A stretch of DNA of 64,000 bases from Holtermannia corniformis (GCA_001599935.1 BCIJ01000002.1:828783-892782), one strand, 5' to 3'. Counted from the stretch's first letter, positions 45,344-56,518 are shown. Made by a program: numbers and translations. Notes: generated from the letters alone by a model not told the origin.

Positions 45344-46518
45344 CAACAATGCTTCGATTACAGGTTTCGACGGGTCGTCGGCAAACGCGGCCGCGACGCG
45401 GTCTTGCCACTCTTTGTCCGGTTCGGCCGCGTCCCATTCAGACTTGGCGAGGTGGACTTTGAGCAGGGTGAACAGGGCTAGCTTGATCCGGCTGCTGGCG
45501 GGGTGTGGGAGGAGATGCAGGAGAAAGGCCGAGGCGGTTGGCGCGGCGTACGGTCCGAGCTGGTGCGATTTCTCATACTGGTCGATGAAAGACGCCAGCA
45601 CGTCGGCGACGAATACCCACGGGAGCGTGCGCAGGGATGCGAGGTAGCTGTCGATCGCCGTTGGCGCGAGTTGGCGCAGGTACGAGTGGTGGGCTTGGCG
45701 CAGAGCTGCCGGACTGAACAGCGGCTTGGGCGTGAGCGTCGCGTCGAGCAGCTAGTCGTCAGCTCGAGTCGATTCGCAGCGACGTACCAGTTGGAGCAGG
45801 CCGAGCGCGACGTCCCTCCTCCGGATGGACTCGGCCACACCGAGCGGAGCAAACGCCGAGCGGACGACGGCAAACGGCAGGCTGCAGTCGTACTGCTCGC
45901 TGTAGGATGTCGACGCCGAGGTCTGCGTCTTGAGACCGGGCGGAAGCTGCCGCAGAAACAGAGAGACTGCCGTTAGCGAGCTCGAGCGATATCGACTCAC
46001 CATCCGATTGCCACCACTTGAGCAGCCACTGCAGCACGTCCCACGCGTCCTCTTTGACCGTCCGCTCGTCGTCTTCGTCGCGCTGCGGATCGAGCACGAG
46101 ATCCCACACGCCAGCATCACACTGACTAAACGCGTCCTTGACCACCTTGCTCAGTGGCGTCGGCGTCTCGTACCCCACGCACGCCGTGTGGTTTGTTGCG
46201 GTCGGGAAAGCCGAAGCGAGCGCACGGGCCGGGACGTGCGAGATGAGCTGATAAAGGATCGCGAGCGCCTGCTCTTGGTGCGACTCGGTTCGTTGACGGA
46301 TCGCATTCAGGTTGACAATCTGCGGGTGCAGCGAGAGGTAGACTACGAGCTGGACGTGCGGACTGGGATCAGCGAGGTCGGGTCGCGAGCACGTACATGG
46401 ACGGCACGACATTGTCGACGAGCAGATTCTGCAGCTGCTCGAGCCCGGCGTCAATGTGGCCTTCCTCGAGCGCTGCGTCGATCAGGTTCTGCCAGAGTTG
46501 GGGCTGCGTCCGCGCCAT
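45332..46518 (-). CDS. Helical protein of unknown function, possibly spliced to the RWDD2-like gene
   Basis: Four exons (introns 45752-45787, 45967-46000, 46363-46396) give 360 residues ending ...IEALLMSL and a TGA at 45332-45334. The start MARTQPQLWQNLIDAALEEG is clear. The sequence is nearly all alpha-helical, with repeat-like pairs (QALAILYQLISHVPARALAS, EDAWDVLQWLLKWWQSDG, ASSRIKLALFTLLKVHLAK), as in scaffold proteins. I do not recognise the family. The terminal TGA overlaps the splice donor of the next gene: retaining that intron ends this protein, and splicing it makes an in-frame fusion to the RWDD2-like protein. Confidence 0.68.
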
Positions 46519-46636
46519 GGCGTTGGCAACAAAGTCTCAAGAAGGTGCGATCAGAAAGTAACGGAGGTCACATGAAAGTCACGCAAAAGACAATCAACGC
46601 GCGGGTTCGAAGGCGATCGCATCTCAGCTAACAAAG

Positions 46637-48411
46637 ATGGATCCAGCAGACGACATTTACCACATCTCGATCCTCCCTTCGGATCCGGGCTCGTCGCTCG
46701 CGATGGACGCTCGCGAACAGGCCGAGTTTGCGCAGCAGATGCAGGGGCTAGCTCGCGCCAACGGGGACGGGCTGGGATACGCTCTGGGCGCACAGAGGGA
46801 GCCGCTGGTGGATCTAAGTGACCACGCTTCGTCGAGCAAGGCGCCTCCTTCGACATCCGGCTTGTCGTTCCAGTACTCGACGGCCAGCTACCCTCGTGCG
46901 CGGCCTCCTCGGCCAGTCAGTGTCAACACGGCGCCGCTGCAACCCACGTCGAGGGCGCCTAGGCAATCTACTTCCGCACCGAGGCAGGTTGCACACTCTG
47001 CACCGAGGCAGGCTGCACACCCCGCCAAACCCGCCTCGGCGTGGCTGCAGACGATGGCGACGACCTCGGCTCGACTCGACGTCCCAGACGAATTGATCTA
47101 TCCGCAACCACCCGACGAGCTGCAGACGTGTCTCATGCAGTCGTGGGCTGTCTCTGGCATCCACGCGGATCCGCAAGGCAAGGCCGAGCTCGAGGCGTTT
47201 ATCGCTAGGCTCACTACCATCATCAACCAGCACTTTAACGCGCGCGGCCGATTCACCGTCGAGCCGTTTGGGAGCGTCAGCTGGGACGGCACGACGGGGC
47301 ATGGCGATCTCGACCTTGTCATCCTCGACAAGGAACTGCCGCGTGGCTACGAACCGCGCGTGTGGAGACGCAAGCAGGGTCTACCTGCGCCTCCGCCTGT
47401 CGCGAGGGAACGAGGTCGGCGCCACTACATCCCGCAGAACCGCAAAGTACCCGACGTGTACAATGTCGACCGACTCGCAAATGCCATGCGCGCGATGGGG
47501 ATGGACCAGGTCAAGCCGATCAAGTTTGCAAGCGTCCCGATCGGTACGTCGCCCGGCCCGGCCTAGCTGACGGCAGTCAAATTCATCGAGCCGACCCACC
47601 AGTGGCAGTGCGACATCAACGTGAATGAGCTCGGCGGATGGTGGGTCGCTACCGCCCGACCTCGCTGATGCCAGGTACAACTCGCAACTGATCCTAGCCT
47701 ACTGCGAGATCAACCCGCTCCTCGTGCGGCCCTACATCCACACGCTCAAGCTCTGGGCGGCGAACCGCGAGATCAACGACTCGGCAGGCGCAAACGGTCC
47801 AGCCACGCTCTCGTCGTACTGCCTGACCATCATGGCGATTGCGTACCTCCAGATCCGCGGCTGCCTGCCGAACCTCCAGCTCAAGCGCGGCAAGCGCGTC
47901 GTCTATGTCGACTGGCAAAACGACCAAGGGACCCCGATCCCGTGTGATTTCACTCCGTCTGCACCAGGCTGGCAGTCGCGCGAGCCAGACTTGACCGCCG
48001 CCGACGCTGTCCGCGGCTTCTTTGCCTTTTTCACCGCGTTCGACTATGCCACCTCGGTCCTGTCCATCCTGCACGGCGGCAGCGTTCCCCGCGTCACGCA
48101 ACAGCGCGAGCCCATGGCGCCGCACGAAGAGCGCGTCATGGTCGGCGACGCCGCGCAGATCCAGCCTCGCGCATGGCACGAGAACCGCCTCGTTGTCCAA
48201 GATCCGTTCATCCACCACAAGGTGGGTCTACCCCATCCGACCGAGCTGACGCCAGAACATTGCCCGCGGGATCAACAAGGCGGGCTTCAACGCCATCCGA
48301 GACGTACGTCGCGGTGGTCGGATCCAGCTGACGTTGCAGGAGATTGACAGGGCACACGACGCGGCGGGTGACGAGTTTCGGTACCTTTGTCAGGACCCGT
48401 ATGAGCCATGA
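46637..48411 (+). CDS. Cid1/TUT-type non-canonical poly(A)/poly(U) polymerase
   Basis: Five exons (introns 47544-47576, 47641-47674, 48222-48255, 48304-48339) give 545 residues. A disordered Pro/Ala/Ser-rich N-terminus of about 150 residues precedes the nucleotidyltransferase core. PFGSVSWDG near residue 210 followed by GHGDLDLVIL gives the G-S and D-x-D motif, and WQCDINVNELGGWYNSQL supplies the third Asp near residue 315. The PAP-associated region follows (PYIHTLKLWAANREIND, LSSYCLTIMAIAYLQIRGCLP, WHENRLVVQDPF). All three catalytic acids are present, so an active RNA uridylyl- or adenylyltransferase is expected; uridine versus adenine preference cannot be decided here. Confidence 0.85.
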
Positions 48412-48660
48412 ATCGCGCATTTCTCCGATGCCGGCATGCTAGCTGACGGCGATCGCCGGGCCTGGCAAGGCCTGGCAAGGCCTGGCCGTCGATCACCCGA
48501 AATAAGCATGTCTCCTTGCCTAGATGTGGAAATTCCCGCGGTGCCCTTTCGACGAGCCATCTGTGCTTGCTCGGTTCCGACATCGAGCCAGCCATCCGAG
48601 ACATTGATCGTCACTATATTTCCACACGGTCAGCGAGCGCTCCCCCAGCTCCCGGTGAGC
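48412..48660. other. Intergenic region with a short direct repeat
   Basis: About 250 bp between the Cid1-like gene and the Ser/Pro-rich gene. It contains a short tandem repeat, CCTGGCAAGG repeated around 48463-48485. It presumably holds the promoter of the downstream gene; nothing else is visible. Confidence 0.4.
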
Positions 48661-49848
48661 ATGTCGAGGTGAGTGGTGGATGATCGAGCCGAGCTGACGA
48701 GCAGACCTACGTTCCGTTCCGCGCCCGTGCTCTCGCCCGCTACCATCAACACGGTTCTCGCATCGTTTGGCAAGTGTTCCCTCTCACCCGACTCGGTGTA
48801 TTCGTCGAGCTCGCCCGCGTTCCCGCACTATCTCTCCGACTCGGAGGATGAATTCGAGGACGACTATGAAGCGTTGATCGCTGGGCCGGCCTGGGGCAAG
48901 TGGCAAGGCGGGCCGAGTCAATGGGCAAAGTCGGTCTCCATCTCGCCTCGAGGCAGCCTCGGCTCGCGCGGGAGCGATCTGCTCGGCTACAACCTCAAGC
49001 GCCGTGCGAGCCGCCGTAGGTCGAGCGCGCTGAGCCAGTCGACGACTACTTCCGAGGTCTTGCGGATGCGCAACTTTGACGCCATTGCCGAGATTGATCG
49101 TCGCTTTTCCGAAGTCGTCGAGGTCACGCCGTGCGAGGGTGAGTACTACAGTCACTGGTCGCCGTCCGAGAGCGAGGATTCAGAGATCCACACGGAATAC
49201 TTTCCGACCCCGCCAGTGGCCGCACCGCAGACGGTGCTTTCCAACTTTCCCTTGCTGTCGACAGCCGCGCCGCCTCCGCTCGAGCCGAGTCGGGACAATT
49301 CTCCGGCGGCGGCGTTTGGCCTCGCACCTGCGTACACGCCACCACCCCCGCCGAACCCTCAGGACGTGTTGCGGAATCGACAAGCCTCGGTGATGGAGCG
49401 GCCTCGGCCGATGCGGACCCAGTCGACGCCAGTGAGATCGATCCTTCCCCTCGGCGTCTCGCCCCTCCGTACGATGCGTCGATCTTCTCTTGATAAATCC
49501 GAGCCCGAGCCGGTCGGGCGCAACTCGCTGGTCGACTCGTCCGACTTTGCGTACCTCGCCTCGGAAATTCAAATCGCCGATGTCGAAGCAACTCCCCGAC
49601 CACGCACCCGCCCGACCTACATTGCCCTCCCCACCGAGCCATTTTCCACCGCGTCGACCCCGTTCACACCGCGCTACAACCCGATGGACAGCTTTCTCGG
49701 GATCACGACGCCTCCAGCAGTGTGGTCGCCACCCAAGCCGAGGCGCAAACCGGTCCCCCACGTCGAGTTTGTCGACAAGCGGCGGTCCGTTCCGCCCGCC
49801 GCGCCCGTCGTCCGGCCAAGTCACACTCGCAGCCAGTCTGAGATGTAG
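48661..49848 (+). CDS. Ser/Pro-rich protein of unknown function
   Basis: Two exons: an 8-nt coding exon ATGTCGAG, intron 48669-48704, then a long exon, together 383 residues. Starting this way avoids the weak in-intron ATG at 48673 and uses a donor and acceptor of normal form. The protein is largely disordered, with RRSSALSQS, RRSSLD and RTQSTP sites that fit basic-directed kinases or 14-3-3 binding, several Pro-rich runs (YTPPPPPNPQ), and short acidic patches (LSDSEDEFEDDYEAL). A fungal regulatory phosphoprotein is the most that can be said. It converges on the Sec7 gene with 38 bp between the stops. Confidence 0.68.
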
Positions 49849-49886
49849 TGGCCGCCAGCGTAGCGTCATGGCATGCATATGTACAA

Positions 49887-52800
49887 CTATTTCCCAGCTT
49901 GCAGAAGGCCGAGTACAAGGGGAAGGAGACTGTTTTGACGGCACTGGAGCACAAGCTCTTTTCCAGTATGTGCGTCGGTAGCGTCGGGCGGTGGGACTGG
50001 CGCAAGAGACCCGATCGGAAAGGCCGCGCTGACCGAGCCGGACCGACCGGGGCGCGCCGTGGTATCGATCAGAGCGTCGCGCAAGACTTGAACGGCAACC
50101 GCCTCGGCGGCTTGCCTGACCTTTGACTGCGGCACAGTGCGCTCTGTTTGTGCACGCTTGATCTGCGCGGCGAGCAGGGACCCCCACCGGCGGCGCGTGT
50201 CTGCATCGTTGACGCTAAAGCAGTATTTGCGCCTGACGTCGAGGTGGTTGACAAACGCGAGCTGAAAGGTGTGCGCCATGAACGCGCGCTCGATCGCAAA
50301 CGTGCGTGTGTTGCCGATGCCAGCGTAGTGAGCACTGTTGTCAGCCACGTTCAAACAGTTCGACTTACGCGTTGGCGCCGACCCGGTCAAAGAGCAGCGA
50401 CTTGAGACCGAGCGTCAACCCGCGGACACGAAACGATTGGACCGGACTGGCGGTAAAGTCGAGTGCGGTCGGTTCAAAGTCGAGCCCTTCACCGTGCAGG
50501 CGGATGCCAAAGTCGGGATCGGCGTGGGGAATGGTGATTGCAATCGGGTCCGACCAGACGTTGTAGGTGAGTTTCGACGGGACCGGGGTGATTCCCACGG
50601 AGAACTCGCCAGAAGTCAAAGCCTGGATCAGCATCTCGTCGTGGACCGAGTCGTAGATGTCGAGGAGGAGGGTGTCGGGGACGGCGGCGCGGACGTCTTT
50701 GGTTCTGAACGCGCCGATGAAATCGTCGGCTGTGATTGCTGGATTGGAGAATGCAAACGAGCCAAACTCGGAGGACGGGTGCAGAGCGTCGTTGAGCTGC
50801 ATGATGGCCAGGACTAGATCGAGCGCGGCGCCTTTATCAAACTCGGCTGTAGCTTGGTTTGCCTCGAACCAGCGGTTGGCAAAGCCCTGCAGCAGCGCTT
50901 CCGACGCGTTGGCCTCGGTCGGCAGCCGGAGCGAGAGGAGAAACATGCGCAGCGCGTCGTCGATCCTGACCCCGCCAAAGTGGAACCGGTCGACAAACGC
51001 CTTGAGCGTCGGTTTCTGCGCCGGCATGGCGAGGAACAACCCAATCTGGGTCTTGTCGAGCTCGGGCGTTTTGAACAGCAGGCTCGCGAGGGTCGTAGCG
51101 TCCACTTTGGGGTTGCTCCTCTCGACCAGGTAGGCCACGGCACCTTCTGGGTCGTGTCCAAACTGCTGAATAAAGCTCTGCACGACTGGGTGCGATCGGT
51201 TGGACGGTTCCTCGTCGCGGATGCCAGTCAGCGCGAGCTTGTCGAGACTGACGATTGATTTCGTGATGAATTTGAGATCCAGCGTCGCCGGCTCGTTGTT
51301 GACCAGCAGCGGTTTCGCAATCACCAGCAGGTCGGTGAACAGGAACAGATAGCGATCCTTGACCGTCTGTCGTCAGCGCGGTCGCTGGGTGAAACTCACA
51401 TAGTTGTTGACGACCTGGAGGACTTGGGTGCAGAGCAAGAGCTTTCTCGGCGGATCGTCTAGCATGGTCGGCCGGGCGGGATCATCTCCTGGCAGACTGA
51501 GCACCGCATCCAGGCGGTTCAACACGTCGGCCGACTTTTGCGGCACCTGCCACTCGGTCGCTTCGTGCACGACCGAGACGCTAGGTGAGACCGACCGGTG
51601 GCGAGGACTCTTTGGGAGCTTTGGCGATTCCTCGGCCAAGTCGGGATTGCTAGCCTTGCGCCCAAACGCTTCCGTGATCGAAGGCCGCTTGCGCGCGCTC
51701 GGCGAGCCAAACGTCTTGCTGAGCCAGCCTTTGCGGCTGCCGTCGTCCAATCCGGGGAGATCGATGTATTGCGGCAGTGAAAAGGTCGACTCCCCCGGGG
51801 TCAGCGGTGGCTTGGTCGCCAAAGGCACGGCCGAATCGGACATTTGGTGCACAAGCGGCTGCCGCGGAAGGCCCGGGAACGGCGACAACTTGGAATCGTG
51901 GTAGCGCGCATCGTGCGTGTCGATCGTCGGCATCGGAGAGGATTTGCCAGATGTCCCGGGGACCGACAGCATGCTTCCCGTGCGGATCGACGAGCTCGAC
52001 GCCTGTCGAGGGATCTGCGGTGAAGGCGGTTCACTCGTGTTGGTGCTGGCCGATCCGCGACGGCTCTTGCGCAACGTCCCTTTCAACCCGCGCTCGAGTT
52101 TGCTCACAACGCTGTCCGACTTTTTGTGATACTTTTGATCGCTCGGGACGCCCAGGTCTTGCGGTCCAGGCACCTCTTCCCATCTAATGTCAGCGACGTT
52201 TAGCACGGAGCGACTCACGACATGCCGCTGGTCGACCGCTGACTGCTCGGTTGAGACCGATCGGGACTGTCCTCGACCGGGAATGCCTCGGGCTGGCCGA
52301 CCGTGAAGACCATTTGGCTCAGCGCATCGGTCGTGGCCGGGGTGGGTAGCTTGCTCGGTGACTGAGCGTCGGAGAATCTGCCGGTGACCTCTTCTGATGA
52401 TCTCGATTCAACCTCGCGGGCAGTGCGGTTGGAAAACGAGCGCCGGAGGTAGCCATCGTATTCAAACGCGTCGCCAGTGCTGGCAGAGAATGTCGTCCCG
52501 CGCGAGGCAGAGCGGTCGCTGGGGAGGGCGAGGTTCGCACCGAGGTGTGGCGGGTAGCGCTCGGGTGCTGGCGGCTCGGGCTCGACAAGCTCTTCTGTCG
52601 ATGGGTGCACTAGCTTTGGGATCACTGGAGCTTCCGTGCGCAGCTCGAGAGACGTCTGAGTCGGTACGTCGGGTGCAGGCCGGTTCCCTAGCCTCGCCAT
52701 CATCCTTCGGCCGACCACACTGCGCCGTTCCTCTCCGCCGCCTCCACCGACTGTATGCGACCGCCCGAGTCTCACCACTGGTTCTGGCGTGGCCGAGCTC

Positions 52801-53153
52801 ATTGAATCCGCTCGCTGCAGGCTCGGCTTGACGATCGGCTCGTCTGGTGTCGAGTCTCCCATCAACCGTTTCATCGCGTTCGCACGCGCTGCGGCCGAGT
52901 TGGAGCGTGATAGATTCCGCAGCTCGCCCAGCGTAGGCAGCGGCGAAGGCGTCGAGCGTCCAGAATACGTTTCGGGATTCAAAAACGCAGAAGGCGACGG
53001 CGACGGCGACGGCGCGAGCACTTCCTGCTCGTCCTCGGTCCTGCGCTCGCTCGGTCTCCGCGCGGTTCTCGGCAAGCTGGCCGCTCGCTTGAGCTTTGCC
53101 ACTGCCTGCGTCCTGATCTCGCTAGGCGACGGGGCCGCCATGGTGCTGTCCAT
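49887..53153 (-). CDS. Sec7-domain ARF guanine nucleotide exchange factor with PH domain
   Basis: Four exons (introns 50335-50368, 51367-51399, 52184-52218) give 1,054 residues. The first ~540 residues are Ser/Pro-rich and disordered. A PH-like strand pattern (VKDRYLFLFTDLLVIAKPLL) comes next. The Sec7 domain lies around residues 635-800: GAVAYLVER, IGLFLAMPAQKPTLKAFVDR, and the catalytic loop FLLSLRLPTEANASEALLQ with the glutamic finger retained (TEA in place of the usual GEA). A second PH region and a helical tail follow. Such proteins activate ARF GTPases at Golgi/endosomes; the layout recalls fungal Syt1-type GEFs. The start is the ATG at 53153, not the adjacent GTG. Confidence 0.87.
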
Positions 53154-53326
53154 CACGCATGCAGAAGCACAGACAACGTTGTTGAGAAGATGAGCGATCG
53201 ACGATTACGTAAGGCAATGTGGCGGCGCGAGCTTCCCGTGTGTTCACAAAGGGATCCCTCCTTACAGCGAGTGCGAGTAGAAGAAGCTGCGGTTCGCCAG
53301 TGAGAGTCATAAGCTTCTCCCACACC

Positions 53327-53638
53327 ATGCCAGTCCACCCGACCAACCCCGCTGCGCCTCCCGCCCCCATGTGGATCGCGCCTCGCCTCTTTCCTGAGCT
53401 GATCCTGCTCACATTCTTTCTCACCGTCGTCGGCGTGTTCCGCGTGCCGGAACCGGCGATCGCTCCCACCCCAAGGATCGTGTACGCTGAGCCACGCTAC
53501 AGTCCGAAGACCGAGTGGATACCCGGTCCAGACCTTGCGCCGCCACCACTGATGGCGCATTTCGTCCCAGCGACGCCGAGTGTGGCAACCATGACCGAGC
53601 CAGTGCGCGCCACAGCCACAGTCAAGCGGGAGCTGTAA
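53327..53638 (+). CDS. Small single-pass membrane protein
   Basis: An intronless ORF of 103 residues. Residues 22-40 (LFPELILLTFFLTVVGVFR) form one clear transmembrane helix, flanked by Pro-rich sequence on both sides. An open frame upstream begins only with GTG, so the ATG following CACACC is preferred. It is divergent from the Sec7 gene across about 170 bp. No family is recognised. Confidence 0.5.
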   Translation: MPVHPTNPAAPPAPMWIAPRLFPELILLTFFLTVVGVFRVPEPAIAPTPRIVYAEPRYSPKTEWIPGPDLAPPPLMAHFVPATPSVATMTEPVRATATVKREL

Positions 53639-53696
53639 TGCATCGGAGTCTGTGTGCGCGCTCTCGTGACTCTTATCAGACAGCGATGCATAACGG

Positions 53697-54077
53697 TCAC
53701 ATCCAATCTTTGTCCACACAAGCATCACCGTTGATCGAGCTCTCTGGCTTCCATCCATCCACCGCAATGTCCGCCTTGTGCTTGACCGACTTGCACATGT
53801 GTGTCAGCACCGCGACGGTCTTGTCTGTGTCGTTTTTCTGGGCAGCCATGCCCACGGCGGTCGAACAGTCTTGGAACCACTGCGAAGCGATCACACGGTC
53901 GGCATCGTCGCTGTCGACGGCGCGGACTAGCGCTTCGAGAGCATCCTCGCGGCTCGCTGGCTTGCCAACGTGGTCAATCAACTTGCCACCGAGCGATTTG
54001 AGCCGCGTATAGTCGGTGCTCTGCTGAGTGTACGCCGCGTATGCAAACGCAGTCGAGGCCGACTCGATTTCAGACAT
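53697..54077 (-). CDS. Novel small acidic protein, paralogue A
   Basis: An intronless ORF of 126 residues starting MSEIESASTAFAYAAYTQQS. It is homologous to the next ORF on the same strand (54386-54790). The shared pattern is MSE..., (A/T)FXYAA, REDALEALVRA / RDDALQQLVRA, (A/S)(S/D)WF(Q/R)(D/E)CS(T/S)AVG, LTHMCKS / LKHMCKS and a C-terminal (D/G)xW. Conserved Cys and Trp positions suggest a real folded domain. I do not know the family. No signal peptide or membrane segment is seen. Confidence 0.6.
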   Translation of the reverse strand: MSEIESASTAFAYAAYTQQSTDYTRLKSLGGKLIDHVGKPASREDALEALVRAVDSDDADRVIASQWFQDCSTAVGMAAQKNDTDKTVAVLTHMCKSVKHKADIAVDGWKPESSINGDACVDKDWM

Positions 54078-54385
54078 GATGAGGATTATCGCAAGGCACC
54101 GCGCAGCTTTATGCTCGATCGGGGCTGGAAAAAAAAGGCGGGATAATGGAACCTGATATTCCCCGCGAGAACGCGAGCAAAGGAGCAAAACTCGTTAACG
54201 CGGCGGGCTTCGCTCGAAGGCGACGAGTCAAAGGTCTCTGCAGACAATATAACCGCGTCACCCATCTCCAGCCTGCTTCAACCGCATCGTAAAGGACCAC
54301 GCTTGAACCGTCACAAAGGTGCAACGTTTGCAGATGCCAATTAGAGCGATCCATTGCTAAGCGAGATAATTTGGACGCCACCAAC

Positions 54386-54790
54386 TCAGAACCATTCACC
54401 GTCAACCGACGACCCGCCCGTGATGGTAGCTCGCGGGCGGTACCCTCCCTTGTCTGAAAGGTTGATCTTGAACCGGGCCGACTTGCACATGTGCTTGAGC
54501 ACCTCTGCGATGCTCTCGTCCGACATGCCAGTTTGGATCCGGCTTCCAACGGCCGAAGAGCACTCGCGGAACCAGTCGCTCGACAGGATCGCGTCGGCAC
54601 TGTCCGTCACGTCACTTGCGCGCACGAGCTGCTGGAGAGCATCATCGCGGGTTGTGGGGTTCTCAAGGTGCAGAAAGATGCCTCTGTTGGCGGCCAAGCT
54701 CTCCGCGTCGCGCGTAGAGTCGTGGCACGCCGCGTAGGAAAACGTCTGGCACGCCGTGGCAAGGTCTTGGACGTCGTGGAACTCGCTCAT
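54386..54790 (-). CDS. Novel small acidic protein, paralogue B
   Basis: An intronless ORF of 134 residues (MSEFHDVQDLATACQTFSYA...), the tandem paralogue of 53697-54077. It keeps TRDDALQQLVRASDVTDSAD, SSDWFRECSSAVGSRIQTG, SIAEVLKHMCKSARFKIN and ends GEWF. The roughly 300 bp between the two copies shows no gene. Lack of introns in both copies is unusual for this window and may point to a recent retro-copied or fast-evolving family. Confidence 0.6.
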   Translation of the reverse strand: MSEFHDVQDLATACQTFSYAACHDSTRDAESLAANRGIFLHLENPTTRDDALQQLVRASDVTDSADAILSSDWFRECSSAVGSRIQTGMSDESIAEVLKHMCKSARFKINLSDKGGYRPRATITGGSSVDGEWF

Positions 54791-54959
54791 GGGTGGTGGG
54801 TCGCTTGTCCCGGGTCTTATTACATTTCGGAGCAGCACCGCTCGACAAGGGATTGCGGAGTCTTGCCAGCTGCTCTTGAAGTGGCGGCGTCGGATCACTG
54901 GAAAGCGGAGACTCACCGCACAGTGGAGGGAACTAGCCATTGATTCAACCAACGGTGCA

Positions 54960-55733
54960 TCACCGCGGGAGCTCGACTTCGCACTCTATGACCTCTTCCC
55001 ACTCCGCCGCGGCTGTTCTCGCCTCGCCGCGCAGTGCTTCGTCCCGCCACCGCTCGAGGGCCTCCTTTCCAGCGTCAAATTCGGTCGTGTTTCGTATCAG
55101 GACTGTCTGGAGGGTTCGGTAGGTCGCGAGTGAGTGCGCGTGGGCTGTAATGACCGGCTCAAACGAGTCGACTGCTGTTAGCTCGGTCGTAAAGAGGTAC
55201 GTACCAAACCGCTCGAATGTCCAGGTCGTCCAGAGCGGGTCGATCAAGGTGAATGCGGGTGGTTGAGTCTTGCACGCTTCGAGAAACAGTCTCTCCGCTT
55301 GATCGGCAAAGAGCCTCAACCGGTTCAGGCGGGTTTCCTGCTGTCAGCGCGGTCGCAATCGCACCAACTCACCAGCTTGGTCACGACCGACTGCAGAGCT
55401 TGGATACTGGCTTGCAGCGCTGTTAAATGCGGACCTACAGGCGCTCGCGAAGGCCCGTCGGGTGTTTCCAGTATGTTTCTGTCGTCAGCTTGGTCACGTA
55501 GCTTGGACCTACTCCATCTCGGTCCTCGCATCCACACAGCCCTTGCCCGCCTTCATCCCGTCCACCGTGACGAGCTCGTTCCACGCTTTGAATGTGTTTG
55601 TGAATTCAACCAGCACAAGCTTGAGCATCCGATGGGACGACGTTTCAGCCGGACGAGTCGGTGTCTGCGGGCCCGGAGATGGCGACAGGGTTCTACTGCG
55701 CGGCGGCGTTGCCAGTGATGCCAGGCGTGACAT
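54960..55733 (-). CDS. Coiled-coil protein of unknown function
   Basis: Four exons (introns 55172-55204, 55338-55372, 55479-55512) give 223 residues. The N-terminal 35 residues are basic and Pro/Ser-rich (MSRLASLATPPRSRTLSPSP). The remainder is helical: LKLVLVEFTNTFKAWNELV, a coiled stretch LQASIQALQSVVTKLETRLN, then LWTTWTFERFVDSFEPVITA and TYRTLQTVLIRN. An unspliced reading retains the 33-nt intron in frame and adds 11 residues, so the intron call rests on its GTACGT/CTAACAGCAG signals. I do not recognise the family. Confidence 0.68.
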
Positions 55734-56228
55734 GGTGGTTGAGCAAGGCGCTCGTGCACCCGCGAGTTGAAGTTGTGGGTTGACGTGTTAGCACCGCTAA
55801 CACGGCGATAGCAATGGGCACGTGCCAAGCGCGCGTGCAACTCGCCGCGCGTCGTCTCTCGTGAGCGGAGCCTAGGTGTTGGGCTTTGACTGGACACTCG
55901 CCGCCGCACGGCCAGGCGCTCCTGGGTGGGCGGGAGTGATTTGACTCTGCTCACTGAGACTACGCTGTTGTGATATCTAACTACAGTGAAAATTTTGGCA
56001 TTACGACGCCCCTACTGGGCTACAGTGAGTGTCTTGGATGAGGTACAGGTGGCGGTAGCGAGGCGAGCGGTAGAGAGCAAGAGGAGACGTCAGCTTCGAC
56101 CCTGGGGAACCCAGCAGTTTAAGCCCAAGGCCTGGGGAACCCAGCACCTCGAGACGTAGGGTAGGGATGTGGTTGTAGAAAAGAGATGGAAGCAGACGAA
56201 GGCTGTGACGGCATGGGTGTCCAGTCCC

Positions 56229-56323
56229 TACCGCTGCCCTAAAAAGGTCAATATCGAGTGTTACTCATAACACTCGATCTGGACATATTCTGACATGACT
56301 ACCACACGGCCGGAGTCGTGACA
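56229..56323 (+). repeat. 95-bp direct repeat, left copy, with internal palindrome
   Basis: This 95-bp segment, from TACCGCTGCCC to GGAGTCGTGACA, is repeated identically at 56424-56518 on the far side of the N run. Inside it, 56253-56278 is an inverted repeat with a perfect 10-bp stem (ATCGAGTGTT / AACACTCGAT) around the 6-nt loop ACTCAT. Exact identity of the copies next to a gap suggests contig ends that were not merged. Confidence 0.85.
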
Positions 56324-56423
56324 NNNNNNNNNNNNNNNNNNNNNNNNNNNNNNNNNNNNNNNNNNNNNNNNNNNNNNNNNNNNNNNNNNNNNNNNNNNNN
56401 NNNNNNNNNNNNNNNNNNNNNNN
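56324..56423. other. Assembly gap of 100 N
   Basis: Exactly 100 unknown bases, a standard placeholder for a gap of unknown size, flanked by identical 95-bp sequences. Confidence 0.98.
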
Positions 56424-56518
56424 TACCGCTGCCCTAAAAAGGTCAATATCGAGTGTTACTCATAACACTCGATCTGGACATATTCTGACATGACTACCAC
56501 ACGGCCGGAGTCGTGACA
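56424..56518 (+). repeat. 95-bp direct repeat, right copy, with internal palindrome
   Basis: Identical to 56229-56323, including the 26-bp inverted repeat (here 56448-56473). Confidence 0.85.

Noticed and set aside
56229..56518. CRISPR array or transposon terminal repeats around the N run
   Set aside because: Only two identical copies exist, adjacent to a placeholder gap; an assembly artefact explains them better, and the host is eukaryotic.
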